64,000 nucleotides of DNA from Falsigemmobacter intermedius (GTDB taxonomy: Bacteria > Pseudomonadota > Alphaproteobacteria > Rhodobacterales > Rhodobacteraceae), in the NCBI RefSeq assembly GCF_004054105.1, contig NZ_SBLC01000001.1, positions 62,001-126,000 of the forward strand. Reading direction: 5' to 3'. Below the pieces are notes generated by a model. It saw only the letters and a list, made by a program, of their open reading frames with translations. It ran no database searches and was not told the origin of the DNA. The stretch's first letter is position 1; each line of letters starts with the position of its first letter. Shown one piece after another: positions 9,149 to 18,816 of this stretch. Both the position numbers and the translations under genes were made by a program.

Positions 9149-12100
9149 TCAGGCGACGAGGGCTTCGGCGCGTTTGAGATCGACGCTGACGAGCTGGCTG
9201 ACGCCCTGTTCCTGCATGGTCACACCAAAGAGGCGGTCCATGCGGCTCATGGTGACGCCGTGGTGAGTGATGATGAGGAAGCGCGTGTCGGTGCGGCGGG
9301 TCATCTCATCGAGAAGATCGCAGAACCGGGTCACGTTGGCATCATCGAGGGGCGCGTCGACTTCGTCGAGCACGCAGATCGGTGCCGGATTGGCGAGAAA
9401 GACCGCGAAGATCAGCGCAAGCGCCGTCAGGGTCTGTTCGCCGCCTGACAGCAGCGACAGGGTGGAAAGCTTTTTGCCCGGCGGCTGGCACATGATCTCG
9501 AGGCCCGCTTCCAGCGGATCGTCGGATTCGACCATCACGAGGCGGGCTTCGCCACCGTTGAAGAGATGGGTGAAGAGCAGCGAGAAGTTTCCGTTCACCA
9601 CGTCATAGGCGGCCAGCAGCCGTTCACGGCCTTCGCGGTTGAGCGAGGAGATGCCCGAGCGGAGCTTGCGGATCGCTTCTTCGAGCTCTTCTTTCTCGCG
9701 CCGCAGGGTGTCGTGTTCACTCTGCACGGCGAGGGCATCTTCTTCGGCGCGCAGGTTCACCGCGCCCAGCTGATCGCGGGAGCGGCGCAGGCGTTGCGCC
9801 TCAAGATCCAGTTCAGCGGCATCGGGAAGCTGATCGGGCGGGGTGCCAAGCTCTGCGAACAGCTCTGCGGGTTCCTGACCGAGGTCTTCGCGGATCCGTG
9901 CCGCCGCGGCGGTGGCGGCCTCTCTGGCCGCTTCGGCGCGGGCCTCGGCGCGGGCACGGGTTTCGCGGGCGGTTGCAACTGTGGTCCCGGCCAGGCGCTC
10001 TGCATCCTGAGCGCTGCGCAGGGCGGCTTCGGCCTCAGTCAGGCGGCTTTGCGCGGCCTGACGGCGGGCTTCGGCAGCCTCAAGGGCCTCAGCCAGTTCT
10101 TCGCGGCGGGCGAGGATTTCGTCGGGCTGTTCGAGCGCTTCGGCGAGGTCTTCTTCGGCGGCCTCGCGGCGTTCCTGCAGATCTTCTGAATGGCGCTCAG
10201 CGGTTTCGAGGCGGTGACGCCAGCCGGAGAGTTCCTTCATCACCTCCTGGCGGCGGCGGGTCCGCGCCTCGCCTTCGCGCCGGGCCTCTTCATGGGCGGC
10301 ACGGCGGGCGATCATCTCGCTGCGGGCCGCCTCCACCTCGGTCTTCAGGGTTTCGACCCGGGCGCGCAGATCGGCGAGATCGGGAAGCGCGGCCTCGGCC
10401 TCGGCGGCCTCTTCGAGGCGGGCGGCGGCGTCATCGGCGGCGCGGGTGGCGCGTTCGCCCGCCTGACGCGCGGCCTCAAGACGGCCTGCGGCGAGAGAGC
10501 GGTCCCCCTCGGCACGGGCGAGGCGGCGGCTGGCTTCGGTCAGGCGGCTGTCGGCGCTGCGGCGATGCTCCCGGGCAAGTTGATCGGCCTGGGTGAGGGT
10601 GGCGAGTTCCGATTGCAGGCGGCTGTGCAGCGCGGCGGCCTCAGCCGCTTTCGCGGCGGCGAGGGTCAGCTCTTCGCGCAGGGCGGCAAGGCGATTGACC
10701 TGCTGCAGGCGCAGAGCCGCAGAAGAGGGCGCATCCCCCGCGGCCGCGCGGTAGCCATCCCACCGCCAGAGATCCCCCTCGCGCGAGACCAGCCGCTGAC
10801 CGGGCCGCAGCGCGGCCTGAAGCGCGGCGCCTTTGGCGCGATCCACGATGCCGATGCGGCCCAGGCGGCGGGCCAGAACCTCGGGGGCGGTGACATGGGC
10901 GCTGAGCGGCGGCAGGCCTGCGGGCAGCGCCTCGGCATCGGTGTAATCTGCCATCGGTGCCCAGCCGGTGGGATCTTCAGCGCTGATTTCCGGGGCGCGC
11001 AGATCATCGGCCAGCGCCGCCCCCAGGGCCGCCTCATAGCCCGGGGCGACGCTGAGGCGTTCGATCAGCGCCTCACCGGTGTCAGAGGTGGCGCGCGCCA
11101 GCAGCCGCTCAAGCCCGGCGGCTTCTGAGTTGAGCGCAGCAAGGTCGCCTTCGGCGGTGGCGCGGGCGGCGCGGGCCTCAGCCTCGCGCGATTGCAGAGC
11201 CTCACGGGCGTCTTCGGCGCCGGCGAGGCGCTCTTCGGCCTCAGTGGCGATCTCCAGGGCTTCGGCCTGGACCTCTTCGGCCTCAGTGAAGGCCTCGGTG
11301 GCGGCCTCAAGCGCCTCGGAGGCGGCTTCGGCGGCCTCAGCGGCGCGGGCGGCCTCAGCACGGGCGCGTTCAAGCGCCGCGGTTCCCTCATCGCGGGCGC
11401 GGCGGATCCCCTGGGCGCGGGCCGAAAGTTCGGCCGCATCTTCGGTGGCGTCTGAGAGGCGGCTTTCCACGGTGGCCACGGCCAGAGCCGCGTTCTGCGC
11501 CAGGGAGGCCAGCTCATCGAGGCGGTCGGCTTCGCCGTCCTGGGCGCGGGCGAGCTGTTCCAGTTCCCACTCAAGACGGCGGATGGTTTCCCCGGCATCG
11601 CGGTTGATCACGGCCTCGCGCTCCGCGTCGCGGGCCAGCTGGGCGATGCGGGCGCGCAGGGCGGCGACCCGCTCGGTAGCGCGGCTCTCTTCCTGAGCCA
11701 GGGTCTCGCGCTGCAGGATCAGCCGTTGCAGCAGGGCAGCGGCGATGGTGTCTTCTTCACGGTAAGCGGGAAGCGCCGCTTCCGCCGCTTCGCGGGCCTC
11801 AGACGTCTCCTCGGCGCGGGCCTCAGCTTCGGCGGTCAGGCGCAGCGCCTCGGCAAACTGCGCCAGCGCCGCCTGACGGGTCATCTCGGCCTCATGCCAC
11901 CGGCGCGCCAGCAGCATGCCTTCGGCGCGCTTCAGATCGCGGCCGATTTCGCGGTAGCGTGCGGCCTGGCGGGCCTGGCGCGACAGAGAGATCAATTGCT
12001 GGGCCAGCTGCTCGATCACATCATCGACGCGGGTGAGGTTGGTCTCTGCCGCAGAGAGGCGCAGTTCCGCCTCATGGCGGCGCTGATAAAGGCCCGAGAT

Positions 12101-12607
12101 CCCGGCAGCCTCTTCCAGGACCCGCCGACGGGCGCGGGGCTTGGCGTTGATCAGCTCTGAGATCTGGCCCTGGCGGACCAGTGCCGGCGAATGCGCTCCG
12201 GTCGAGGCATCGGCAAAGAGCATCTGCACGTCCCGCGCGCGCACATCTTTGCCGTTGATCTTATAGTTTGAGCCGGCATCGCGGGTGATACGGCGCACCA
12301 CCTCCAGCATGACGGAGTCGTTGAAGCCCGAGGGGGCGAGGCGGTCTTCGTTGTCGATGGTCAGCGCGACTTCAGCATAATTGCGCGCGCCGCGCGTCGC
12401 GGCCCCGGCGAAGATCACATCCTCCATCCCGCCGCCGCGCATGGCCGTGGGACGGTTCTCGCCCATGACCCAGCGAAGCGCCTCAAGCAGGTTGGATTTG
12501 CCACAGCCGTTCGGGCCGACAACCCCGGTCAGCCCGTCCCCGATCACGAGGTCAGTCTGATCAACGAAGCTTTTGAAGCCATTGAGACGGAGTTTAGAGA
12601 ATCGCAA
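9149..12607 (-). CDS. smc: Chromosome segregation protein SMC
   Basis: A 1152-residue SMC ATPase of the bacterial condensin complex. N-terminal Walker A GPNGCGKSN lies near residue 32; two long Ala/Glu/Arg-rich coiled coils flank a hinge (roughly residues 490-640, with LSAHVTAPEVLARRLGRIGIVDRAKGA); the C-terminal head has signature LSGGEQTLTALALIF and Walker B CVLDEVDAPLDDAN. It works with ScpA/ScpB to compact and resolve chromosome origins. The start codon is TTG at 12605-12607 with AGGTG upstream; the resulting MRFSKLRLNGFKSF is the standard SMC N terminus. Length is normal. Confidence 0.97.
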   Translation of the reverse strand: MRFSKLRLNGFKSFVDQTDLVIGDGLTGVVGPNGCGKSNLLEALRWVMGENRPTAMRGGGMEDVIFAGAATRGARNYAEVALTIDNEDRLAPSGFNDSVMLEVVRRITRDAGSNYKINGKDVRARDVQMLFADASTGAHSPALVRQGQISELINAKPRARRRVLEEAAGISGLYQRRHEAELRLSAAETNLTRVDDVIEQLAQQLISLSRQARQAARYREIGRDLKRAEGMLLARRWHEAEMTRQAALAQFAEALRLTAEAEARAEETSEAREAAEAALPAYREEDTIAAALLQRLILQRETLAQEESRATERVAALRARIAQLARDAEREAVINRDAGETIRRLEWELEQLARAQDGEADRLDELASLAQNAALAVATVESRLSDATEDAAELSARAQGIRRARDEGTAALERARAEAARAAEAAEAASEALEAATEAFTEAEEVQAEALEIATEAEERLAGAEDAREALQSREAEARAARATAEGDLAALNSEAAGLERLLARATSDTGEALIERLSVAPGYEAALGAALADDLRAPEISAEDPTGWAPMADYTDAEALPAGLPPLSAHVTAPEVLARRLGRIGIVDRAKGAALQAALRPGQRLVSREGDLWRWDGYRAAAGDAPSSAALRLQQVNRLAALREELTLAAAKAAEAAALHSRLQSELATLTQADQLAREHRRSADSRLTEASRRLARAEGDRSLAAGRLEAARQAGERATRAADDAAARLEEAAEAEAALPDLADLRARVETLKTEVEAARSEMIARRAAHEEARREGEARTRRRQEVMKELSGWRHRLETAERHSEDLQERREAAEEDLAEALEQPDEILARREELAEALEAAEARRQAAQSRLTEAEAALRSAQDAERLAGTTVATARETRARAEARAEAAREAATAAAARIREDLGQEPAELFAELGTPPDQLPDAAELDLEAQRLRRSRDQLGAVNLRAEEDALAVQSEHDTLRREKEELEEAIRKLRSGISSLNREGRERLLAAYDVVNGNFSLLFTHLFNGGEARLVMVESDDPLEAGLEIMCQPPGKKLSTLSLLSGGEQTLTALALIFAVFLANPAPICVLDEVDAPLDDANVTRFCDLLDEMTRRTDTRFLIITHHGVTMSRMDRLFGVTMQEQGVSQLVSVDLKRAEALVA

Positions 12608-12862
12608 ACCACACCTGTGAGAAACAGCAGATCAGCACCGGAATTGACCGGAACCCCCTGCCGGGATTTCGGGCCTTAAAGTGACGCATCCACCAGATAT
12701 TGACAAGTGACGGCAGCTGTTGCGGTGCCGCCGGACCGGCACCCATTCCAATTCTCGCGGATTTCCCTGGCAGCGCTTTCAGATCGCCCGGATTTCGCCC
12801 CAATCGGCCCCTCTTGTGAGGCACGGCCCCGGTTCAGCCGCAGGCATGAATGTACTTTAAGA

Positions 12863-13117
12863 ATGGAGGCACTCTTGGCACTCGCAGCAATCCTGATCGG
12901 CGCATTTACCGCCATCGTCACCCTCGGTCTCACCTTCTGGTCGAGCGACAGCCTGCTGGCTGCCCTCGCAGTTTATATGCTCAGCGGGCTTGGCGGATCG
13001 GCGCTGATTCTGGCCCCTGTGACAATTCGCATCTGGATGCAGAGCCGCCGGGCGGGCAAAGCCCGGGAGCAGCTCACCCCGGCGGAAGGTTCCGAGAAGC
13101 AGATTGTCGCCGCCTGA
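12863..13117 (+). CDS. Small predicted membrane protein, 84 aa
   Basis: From the ATG at 12863 the frame encodes two hydrophobic segments (LLALAAILIGAFTAIVTLGL and, after WSSDS, LLAALAVYMLSGLGGSALIL) followed by a basic cytosolic tail IRIWMQSRRAGKARE. The upstream extension of the open frame does not look like protein. The ribosome-binding site is weak (TTTAAGA). It could be a real gene of unknown function upstream of the sugar transferase; I do not recognise a family. Confidence 0.5.
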   Translation: MEALLALAAILIGAFTAIVTLGLTFWSSDSLLAALAVYMLSGLGGSALILAPVTIRIWMQSRRAGKAREQLTPAEGSEKQIVAA

Positions 13118-13556
13118 GAAACAGCAGGTTTTCTCTAAGCGGCTGGAACAAATGGCGGGAACCAAAGCAACCCGCTTTGGTTCATGTTCCGAACCGGGGA
13201 GACAAGGGAGCGCAGCGACCGAAGGAATCACCCCCATCCCCGCACCCCGATGAGGGTCGATACCGATGATGGCGCAACTTATGGTCGTTGAGCGAAAGCG
13301 GAATGCATCATTTGATTGAAGTAAGTGGGAAATCCCCCCCTCTCGCTCCTCATGAAACCAGGATATCGGCGGAGAATGTTCTTCGTGAAGCTTCGATTTT
13401 CCGGTAATGTTTCCTCGAAACGGTTTCAGTAAATCCGACCCCGCGATGACGCAGATTTCAACTGCATATCCGCCGATTTCTGAAAATTTTATGAATAACT
13501 GAGTTAAAAGTCGCACCTGTTTCAGAGCTCCGGCTCACTGTTGAGAAGCCTGCCAA
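13118..13556. other. 439-bp intergenic region upstream of the ExoY-like gene
   Basis: No convincing gene is seen. The region is AT-richer toward its 3' end. It holds a small hairpin GGTTC-ATGTTCC-GAACC near 13179-13195 and an 11-bp inverted motif GAAACGGTTTC at 13417-13427 that recurs upstream of the CpsD-like gene. A long minus-strand open frame covers it but has no recognisable protein features. It is a probable regulatory region for the sugar transferase. Confidence 0.5.
13417..13427. promoter_or_regulatory. Candidate operator GAAACGGTTTC upstream of the ExoY-like gene
   Basis: A palindromic GAAAC-G-GTTTC lies 130 bases before the sugar transferase start. The same core (AAACCGTTTC on the other strand) occurs before the CpsD-like EPS gene at 47266. 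The shared site before two exopolysaccharide genes suggests a common regulator; this is inference from two loci. Confidence 0.35.
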
Positions 13557-14255
13557 ATGACAGCTCCCATCGGCCGTTTTGTTGAAGATCCCCAGGCCCC
13601 CCGCACTATTCATGCCCGGAAATTACGCGCCACCTACCGACGCCGCCGCGGAGTTTATCGCTCTTTCGTGAAGCGTCTGTCGGATCTTTTTCTCGTGCTG
13701 CTGGCGGCACCGATGGTGGTGCCTATGGTGCTGCTGCTGGCCTTCATCGTCTCGCGCAAAGGCGGTCGGCCGTTCTATTCGCAGCTTCGCGTGGGCAAAG
13801 ACGGCAAGCTCTTCCGGATGTGGAAGCTGCGCACCATGGTGGTGAACGCCGATGAGATGATTATCGGCTATCTGAACGCCAACCCCGAAGCCAAAGCCGA
13901 GTGGGATCGCACGCAGAAACTGCGCAACGACCCGCGTATTTCGGAATTCGGCCACTTCCTGCGCAAATCCTCGCTGGATGAACTGCCACAGCTTTGGAAC
14001 GTGCTGAAGGGGGATATGAGCCTGGTCGGCCCGCGCCCCATGCTGGAGTATCAGCAGCCGCTTTATCCGGGGCTTGGCTACTACGCTCTGCGCCCGGGTC
14101 TTACCGGCTATTGGCAGGTGACTGAGCGCAACCACTCCAGCTTTGCCGAACGCGCCTGGTATGACGACCGCTACGAAGAAGAGCTCTCGCTGATCAACGA
14201 CGTCAAGGTGATGTATAAGACCGTCGATGTCGTGCTGAAGGGGACAGGCGTTTAA
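13557..14255 (+). CDS. Undecaprenyl-phosphate sugar phosphotransferase (ExoY/WbaP-like)
   Basis: A 232-residue polyprenol-phosphate sugar-1-phosphate transferase, the enzyme that starts repeat-unit synthesis of an exopolysaccharide on the inner membrane. One N-terminal hydrophobic helix ([22 protein letters not shown], residues about 43-65) is followed by the family core: [52 protein letters not shown] and MSLVGPRPM. The long N-terminal membrane part of WbaP is absent, so it is of the short ExoY type. It is about 15 kb from the EPS block and could initiate that polymer. Confidence 0.9.
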   Translation: MTAPIGRFVEDPQAPRTIHARKLRATYRRRRGVYRSFVKRLSDLFLVLLAAPMVVPMVLLLAFIVSRKGGRPFYSQLRVGKDGKLFRMWKLRTMVVNADEMIIGYLNANPEAKAEWDRTQKLRNDPRISEFGHFLRKSSLDELPQLWNVLKGDMSLVGPRPMLEYQQPLYPGLGYYALRPGLTGYWQVTERNHSSFAERAWYDDRYEEELSLINDVKVMYKTVDVVLKGTGV

Positions 14256-14264
14256 ACCGCCCCG

Positions 14265-14960
14265 TCAGACACCCACCCAGCGGGCAAAGGCCGGATGATC
14301 CGGCATCAGCGCCGCGCGGGGGAAGACCTCTGCCACCGCGCCATTGCTGACAAATCCGACCTGATCCGCCAGAGCCAGCACGGTTTCAGCGCGCTGCTCA
14401 ACCAGGACCGTGGCAACGCCCTCGGCCTTCAGGCGCAGGACCGTGTCGCGGATCAGCGCCACCATAGAGGGCTGCAACCCCTCTGAGGGCTCATCCAGAA
14501 GCAATACCGAAGGCTCAAGGCAAAGCGCCCGACCGATGGCCAGCATCTGCTGCTCGCCCCCCGAAAGGGTTGAGGCCCGTTGCGACAGCCGCTCACGCAG
14601 GCGCGGAAAGAGGCTCAACACCCGCTCCAGCTGCCCGGCACCGCGACCTCGGGTCATCAGCCCGATGGTCAGATTTTCCTGCACACTCAGCGGACCAAAG
14701 AGCCGCCGTCCCTGGGGGACATAGCCGATCCCGGCCTTTGGCACCTCTTCCGCCGGAAGGCTGCGCAGCGGCTGCCCGTTCAGGGTGATGCTGCCGCCGC
14801 TCAGGCGCAGCTGGCCCATGATGGCCCGCAGCGCGCTGGTCTTGCCCGCCCCGTTGCGCCCCATCAGACAGGTCACCTGCCCCGGCGGCACCTCAAGCGA
14901 GAAGCCGCGCAGCACTTCCGCCGCGCCATAGCCCCCGCAGACCCCCTCAAGCTTCAGCAT
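14265..14960 (-). CDS. livF: Branched-chain amino acid-type ABC transporter, ATP-binding protein LivF
   Basis: A 231-residue ATPase with Walker A GRNGAGKTS, signature LSGGEQQ, Walker B VLLLDEPSEGL and the EQ-rich LVEQRAETVLALADQVGFV end typical of LivF. It pairs with LivG to power import through LivH/LivM. It is the last gene of the run and overlaps livG by 14 bases. The substrate is not fixed by this subunit; Liv-type systems also carry amides, urea and aromatic acids. Confidence 0.9.
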   Translation of the reverse strand: MLKLEGVCGGYGAAEVLRGFSLEVPPGQVTCLMGRNGAGKTSALRAIMGQLRLSGGSITLNGQPLRSLPAEEVPKAGIGYVPQGRRLFGPLSVQENLTIGLMTRGRGAGQLERVLSLFPRLRERLSQRASTLSGGEQQMLAIGRALCLEPSVLLLDEPSEGLQPSMVALIRDTVLRLKAEGVATVLVEQRAETVLALADQVGFVSNGAVAEVFPRAALMPDHPAFARWVGV

Positions 14961-15666
14961 GATCGCCCCCCAGATAGGCGGCCTGAACCTCCGGATTGGC
15001 CCGGATTTCGGCAGGAGTTCCGGTGGCGAGACTGCGGCCGAAATTCAGCACCGTGATGCGGTCTGCGAGATCCATCACCACCTCCATGTTATGCTCAATC
15101 AGCAGCACCGTGGTCTCCGGGACCAGACTGCGGACCAGAGCCTTAAAGCCCGCGATATCCTCATTGGCGAGGCCCTGGGTCGGCTCGTCCAGGATCAGCA
15201 GTTTCGGGCGCAGAGCGAGGCCCATGGTCAGTTCCAGAAGCCGCTGATGGCCGTAAGACAATTCCCCGGCTGTCTCATCGGCAAAGCCCTCAAGCCCCGT
15301 TCGGGCCAGCGCCAGGGGGACATCCCGGGCCAGGTCACGGCTGTCGCGCAGCGCCAGGGCTACGTTGTCGAACACACTCAGCCGCGGATAGATCGAGGTG
15401 ATCTGAAAGGTATAGGCCACGCCCCGGGTGACCCGGCGATGCGCAGGCAGCGCAGTGATATCTTCTCCCTCAAAGCGGATCACCCCCGACTGGGGGGCGA
15501 TACGGCCCGACAAGATCGACACCAGCGTCGTCTTGCCTGCGCCATTGGGGCCGATCAGCGCGTGGATCTCGCCGCGCCTCAGCGTCAGATCCACCCCGTC
15601 CACCGCCCGGATGCCGCCGAAATGGCGGGTAAGGCCTTTTGCCTCCAGCAACGTCACGGCAGCCAT
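14947..15666 (-). CDS. livG: Branched-chain amino acid-type ABC transporter, ATP-binding protein LivG
   Basis: A 239-residue ATPase. I start it at 15666 (MAAVTLLEAKGLTRHFGG), where the family begins; the longer frame upstream runs inside livM. Walker A GPNGAGKTT, signature LSYGHQRLLELTM (the LSYG form usual in LivG) and Walker B LLILDEPTQGL are visible, as is the LIEHNMEVVMDLADRI end characteristic of the group. It overlaps livM by 13 bases. Confidence 0.9.
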   Translation of the reverse strand: MAAVTLLEAKGLTRHFGGIRAVDGVDLTLRRGEIHALIGPNGAGKTTLVSILSGRIAPQSGVIRFEGEDITALPAHRRVTRGVAYTFQITSIYPRLSVFDNVALALRDSRDLARDVPLALARTGLEGFADETAGELSYGHQRLLELTMGLALRPKLLILDEPTQGLANEDIAGFKALVRSLVPETTVLLIEHNMEVVMDLADRITVLNFGRSLATGTPAEIRANPEVQAAYLGGDHAEA

Positions 15667-16589
15667 TTCAGCCCCCTTTCCCGCAGAGCTCCGAGGATGC
15701 CGCGCGGCGCAAAAAGCACCAGCACCAGCAGTGCCGCCCCCACCACAAACTGATGTGCCGAAGTATAGCTGGACGCGATATCGGTGAGATAAAACATCAG
15801 CCCCGCCCCCAAGAGCGGCCCGAGCGTGGTCCCCGCACCGCCCAGAAGCACCCACAAAAGCGGCAGGATGGAAAAGGCGATCGCGCCGAAACTCGCCCCG
15901 ACCGACCCGAAGAGCAGCGCATAGGCCGCGCCTGCCGCCCCCGCATAGGCCCCCGAGATCCCCATCACCGCCAGTTTCACGGTGAAGGGATTATAGCCCA
16001 GCATCTGCGAACGCTCTTCATTTTCGCGCATGGCCACCAGGATGCGCCCGAAGCGCGCCTTCACCAGAGCCAGCGACAAAAACAGACCCGCCGCAAAAAG
16101 CCCGAGCGCAAAAAGCCCGCGGTTGAGGTCCGCAGAAAGATCAAACTCCCCAATGCGGCGCAGGCTTTGCGCAAGCACAAAGCCCTCTTCGCCGCGGGTG
16201 ATCGGGGTATAGTAAAGGATGGTCAGATAGCCCGCCTGCGCAAGCATCAGCGTGACGATCATGAAGCTGACGCCCGCGGTGCGCAGAGCCAGCGCCCCGG
16301 CCGCCAGGGCCAGGGCGGCACCCGCGATCGGCCCGGACAGGAGCGCCAGGCCCGCAGACCAGCCCTGCAGCGTCATCCCCAGGCCCGCCGCATACATGCC
16401 CGCCGCAAAAAACATCGCGTGCCCAAGGCTCAGAAGCCCGGTGTAGCCGAAGGCCAGGTTATAGCCCATGGCAAAGACCGCCAGCACCATGATGCGGGCG
16501 AGGTTGGTCGCGTGATAGACCGGCAGCAGGAAGATCCCCGCCGCCAGCACCGCCACCACGATCAGATGAACTGCGAGGGCCCGGTTCAT
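15654..16589 (-). CDS. livM: Branched-chain amino acid-type ABC transporter permease LivM
   Basis: A 311-residue inner-membrane permease with 8-10 hydrophobic segments. GYNLAFGYTGLLSLGHAMFF near residue 45 is the LivM hallmark, and ENEERSQMLGYNPFTVKL is the cytosolic loop that contacts the ATPases. Overlaps livH by 4 bases and livG by 13 bases, so the permeases and ATPases are made together. Confidence 0.92.
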   Translation of the reverse strand: MNRALAVHLIVVAVLAAGIFLLPVYHATNLARIMVLAVFAMGYNLAFGYTGLLSLGHAMFFAAGMYAAGLGMTLQGWSAGLALLSGPIAGAALALAAGALALRTAGVSFMIVTLMLAQAGYLTILYYTPITRGEEGFVLAQSLRRIGEFDLSADLNRGLFALGLFAAGLFLSLALVKARFGRILVAMRENEERSQMLGYNPFTVKLAVMGISGAYAGAAGAAYALLFGSVGASFGAIAFSILPLLWVLLGGAGTTLGPLLGAGLMFYLTDIASSYTSAHQFVVGAALLVLVLFAPRGILGALRERGLKWLP

Positions 16590-17464
16590 GCGCGCTCCCC
16601 AAAAAGGCCCTGGGGCCGGAAGACCAGCACCAGCGCCACAAAGAGCGTGGCCAGAATCTTGGCCAGCAACGGCGACCAGTAGAAGGAAATCACCCCGTCA
16701 CTCAGCCCGATCAGCAATGCCGCAATCAGCGTCCCGCGGATCGAGCCGAGCCCGCCGATAATCACCACCGTAAAGGCCATCAGCATCGGGTCATGCCCCA
16801 TCAGGTAATGCGCCTGCTGCACCGGGACCAGCAGCACCGCCGCCAGCGCTGCAAGCCCCGCGCCAAGGGCGAAGACCAGGGCATAGACCCGGTCGACCCG
16901 AATCCCGAAGGCCCGCGCCATATCGCGGTCGATCTGCGTGGCCCGCATCACCAGCCCCGCGCGCGAGCGGGTCATGAAGAGCCAGACCGCGCCCAGGACC
17001 AGCGCCGCCAGCCCCACCACCGCCAGCTTATAGCCGGAATAGCCAAACCAGGGCGTGTCGATCATCCAGTCAAAGGGCGGCTCAACCGCCCGCGCCCCGG
17101 GGCCAAAGCCCGTCAGAACCGCCTGCTGCAGAATATACATCAGCCCGATTGAGGCGACGATGGTGCCTTCAGCCTCATAGTTCAGCCGCCGCAGCACCAG
17201 CCGCTCAGACAGGGCTGCGATCCCCCCGACCACCAGAGGCGCGATCAGCAGCGACAGCCCCCAGGTCATCAGCGGCGGTCCGGGGATGAAGGTCGCCACA
17301 TACCAGGCCACCACCGCCCCCAGCATCAGAAATTCGCCATGCGCCACATTCACCACGCGCATCACGCCGAACACCAGGCTCAGCCCCACGGCAGTCAGTG
17401 CAAGGATCGCTGCCGTGACCGTCCCTTCCAGAAGGGCCAACAGAAAATAGGGGTCAAACATCAC
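16586..17464 (-). CDS. livH: Branched-chain amino acid-type ABC transporter permease LivH
   Basis: A 292-residue permease. GLSLVFGVMRVVNVAHGEFLMLGA near residue 30 is the LivH signature, and TQIDRDMARAFGIRVDRVY is the ATPase-contact loop. HDPMLMAFTVVIIGGLGSIRGTL is also conserved in the family. About eight membrane segments. The gene follows the binding-protein gene by 47 bases. Confidence 0.92.
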   Translation of the reverse strand: MMFDPYFLLALLEGTVTAAILALTAVGLSLVFGVMRVVNVAHGEFLMLGAVVAWYVATFIPGPPLMTWGLSLLIAPLVVGGIAALSERLVLRRLNYEAEGTIVASIGLMYILQQAVLTGFGPGARAVEPPFDWMIDTPWFGYSGYKLAVVGLAALVLGAVWLFMTRSRAGLVMRATQIDRDMARAFGIRVDRVYALVFALGAGLAALAAVLLVPVQQAHYLMGHDPMLMAFTVVIIGGLGSIRGTLIAALLIGLSDGVISFYWSPLLAKILATLFVALVLVFRPQGLFGERA

Positions 17465-17511
17465 CGATGGCCCGTTGTGGCCCCGCCTGCCGTAACAGGC
17501 GGGGCGAAGTC

Positions 17512-18786
17512 TCAGAAGCTTTGCGTCGTATAATCGACCGCGTCGGGATAGAAGCTGTCCTCAATCGCGGTCTTATGCACGCGGATGAGTTTGCCGCCCT
17601 CAACCTTACTGATCGCCTGCTCGGCGAAGACCTGGTGGGTCTTGCCGTTGAAGACCTTGCGGCCCTGCGGGTGATCGGCGCTTTCTTCCCAGCCAGTCAT
17701 CGCCTCAACCGCTTCGACAAATTTCTGCCGGTCAGCCGGGCCCTGGTAGCCCGCAGCCTCCATGCCCTGGCGGATCACCGAGAGCGTCTCCCAGACCGAG
17801 AACATATGCCCATAGGTCGAGACATCCCGCGCATCTGAGACCGAAGCGCCATTGTCATCCACCCCGACCGCCGCGCGATAGGCCTTTTCATGCTCAGAAG
17901 CATCCGCCTGGAGGTTGCGGCAATGCCCCTCCCAGAAATGGGTGCCCTCAAGGAACTCCAGACCCGGCGAATTCAGATCCACGGCCTCAAGGCTGTCGAT
18001 GAAGCCGAAAATCTCAGGCCGCGCGCGCTTGCCGTAAAACTGCCCGAGCTCTTTGACGAAGGTCAGAACGGCGGGACCGATCATGACGTGATAGATCACT
18101 TCCGTCTCGCGCGGGATGCGCGGGAAATAGCGGGTGAAGCTGGTCTCGGTCGGCGGGATCGCCACCATGCCCACCACTTCGCCGCCCTGAGCCTTCACCG
18201 CCTCAGAGAAATAGTCGCGGTGGTCATGGCCAAAGGCATAATCCGGGAAAATCAGCGTGACCTTTTTGCCCAGGTTCTGCGTCACAAAAGGCGCGACCGA
18301 GGTGCATTGCGCGCGCACATCCGAAATCCCCGGCTGCATCGCCCAGCGGTTCAGCGCGCCCGAGGCCACGTGGAACCCCTCTGAGCAGACCAGATAGGGG
18401 ATCTTCAGCTCTCCCGCGCGCGGCGCAGAGCCGATCACCACATGGCTGAACAGCGGCCCGAAAATCAGATCACACTTTGCCTGGGTCGCAAGCTTTTCAA
18501 CCACTTCAGAGCCGCGCTTCGGGTCGGTGCCGTCATCCTCAAAATGGATCTCGACAGGACGGCCATTGATGCCCCCGGCGTCATTCAGACGCTTCAGCGC
18601 CGCCTGGGCGGTGCGCTCATACCAGCGGCCATAGGCGGCCCCGATGCCGGTGCGGTGCAGCTGAAACCCCAGTTTGATCGGCGCGGCCGACTGCGCCGAA
18701 GCAAAACGCGCGGGCAGCGCCAGAGCAGCGCCCCCGGCGGCCAGACCCGCAAGAAGGCTGCGGCGGTGGATAACGGACTGCGACAT
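17512..18786 (-). CDS. Periplasmic substrate-binding protein of the Liv-type ABC transporter
   Basis: A 424-residue type I binding protein (Peripla_BP_6 fold). The N terminus HRRSLLAGLAAGGAALALPARFASAQ is a signal peptide with a twin-arginine that may use Tat or Sec, cleaved after ASA. IKLGFQLHRTGIGAAYGRWYERTAQAALKRLNDAGGINGRP is the usual opening of this group. The substrate is unknown; sequences with this PPTETSFTRYFPRI style occur in amide or urea-like uptake systems as well as amino acid systems. First Liv gene of the operon, 30 bases after a membrane-protein gene. Confidence 0.85.
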   Translation of the reverse strand: MSQSVIHRRSLLAGLAAGGAALALPARFASAQSAAPIKLGFQLHRTGIGAAYGRWYERTAQAALKRLNDAGGINGRPVEIHFEDDGTDPKRGSEVVEKLATQAKCDLIFGPLFSHVVIGSAPRAGELKIPYLVCSEGFHVASGALNRWAMQPGISDVRAQCTSVAPFVTQNLGKKVTLIFPDYAFGHDHRDYFSEAVKAQGGEVVGMVAIPPTETSFTRYFPRIPRETEVIYHVMIGPAVLTFVKELGQFYGKRARPEIFGFIDSLEAVDLNSPGLEFLEGTHFWEGHCRNLQADASEHEKAYRAAVGVDDNGASVSDARDVSTYGHMFSVWETLSVIRQGMEAAGYQGPADRQKFVEAVEAMTGWEESADHPQGRKVFNGKTHQVFAEQAISKVEGGKLIRVHKTAIEDSFYPDAVDYTTQSF

Positions 18787-18816
18787 GCGCTCTCTCCCCT
18801 CTTGATCCTGCAGCGC

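Noticed and set aside
11200-11460. Apparent short tandem repeats in GCGGCCTCGG-type sequence
   Set aside because: These are the coiled-coil coding repeats of smc, not a CRISPR array or satellite; unit length and spacing are irregular.
10190-11700. Gly- and Ser-rich plus-strand frames opposite smc
   Set aside because: They are products of the repetitive Ala/Glu coiled-coil codons of SMC on the other strand.
12857-13516. 219-codon minus-strand frame over the small membrane gene and the intergenic region
   Set aside because: No recognisable motifs, high Cys/His content without pattern, and it crosses the likely regulatory region of the sugar transferase.
15639-16682. 347-codon plus-strand frame opposite livM
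   Set aside because: Gln/Arg/His-rich shadow of a multi-helix permease; no domain.
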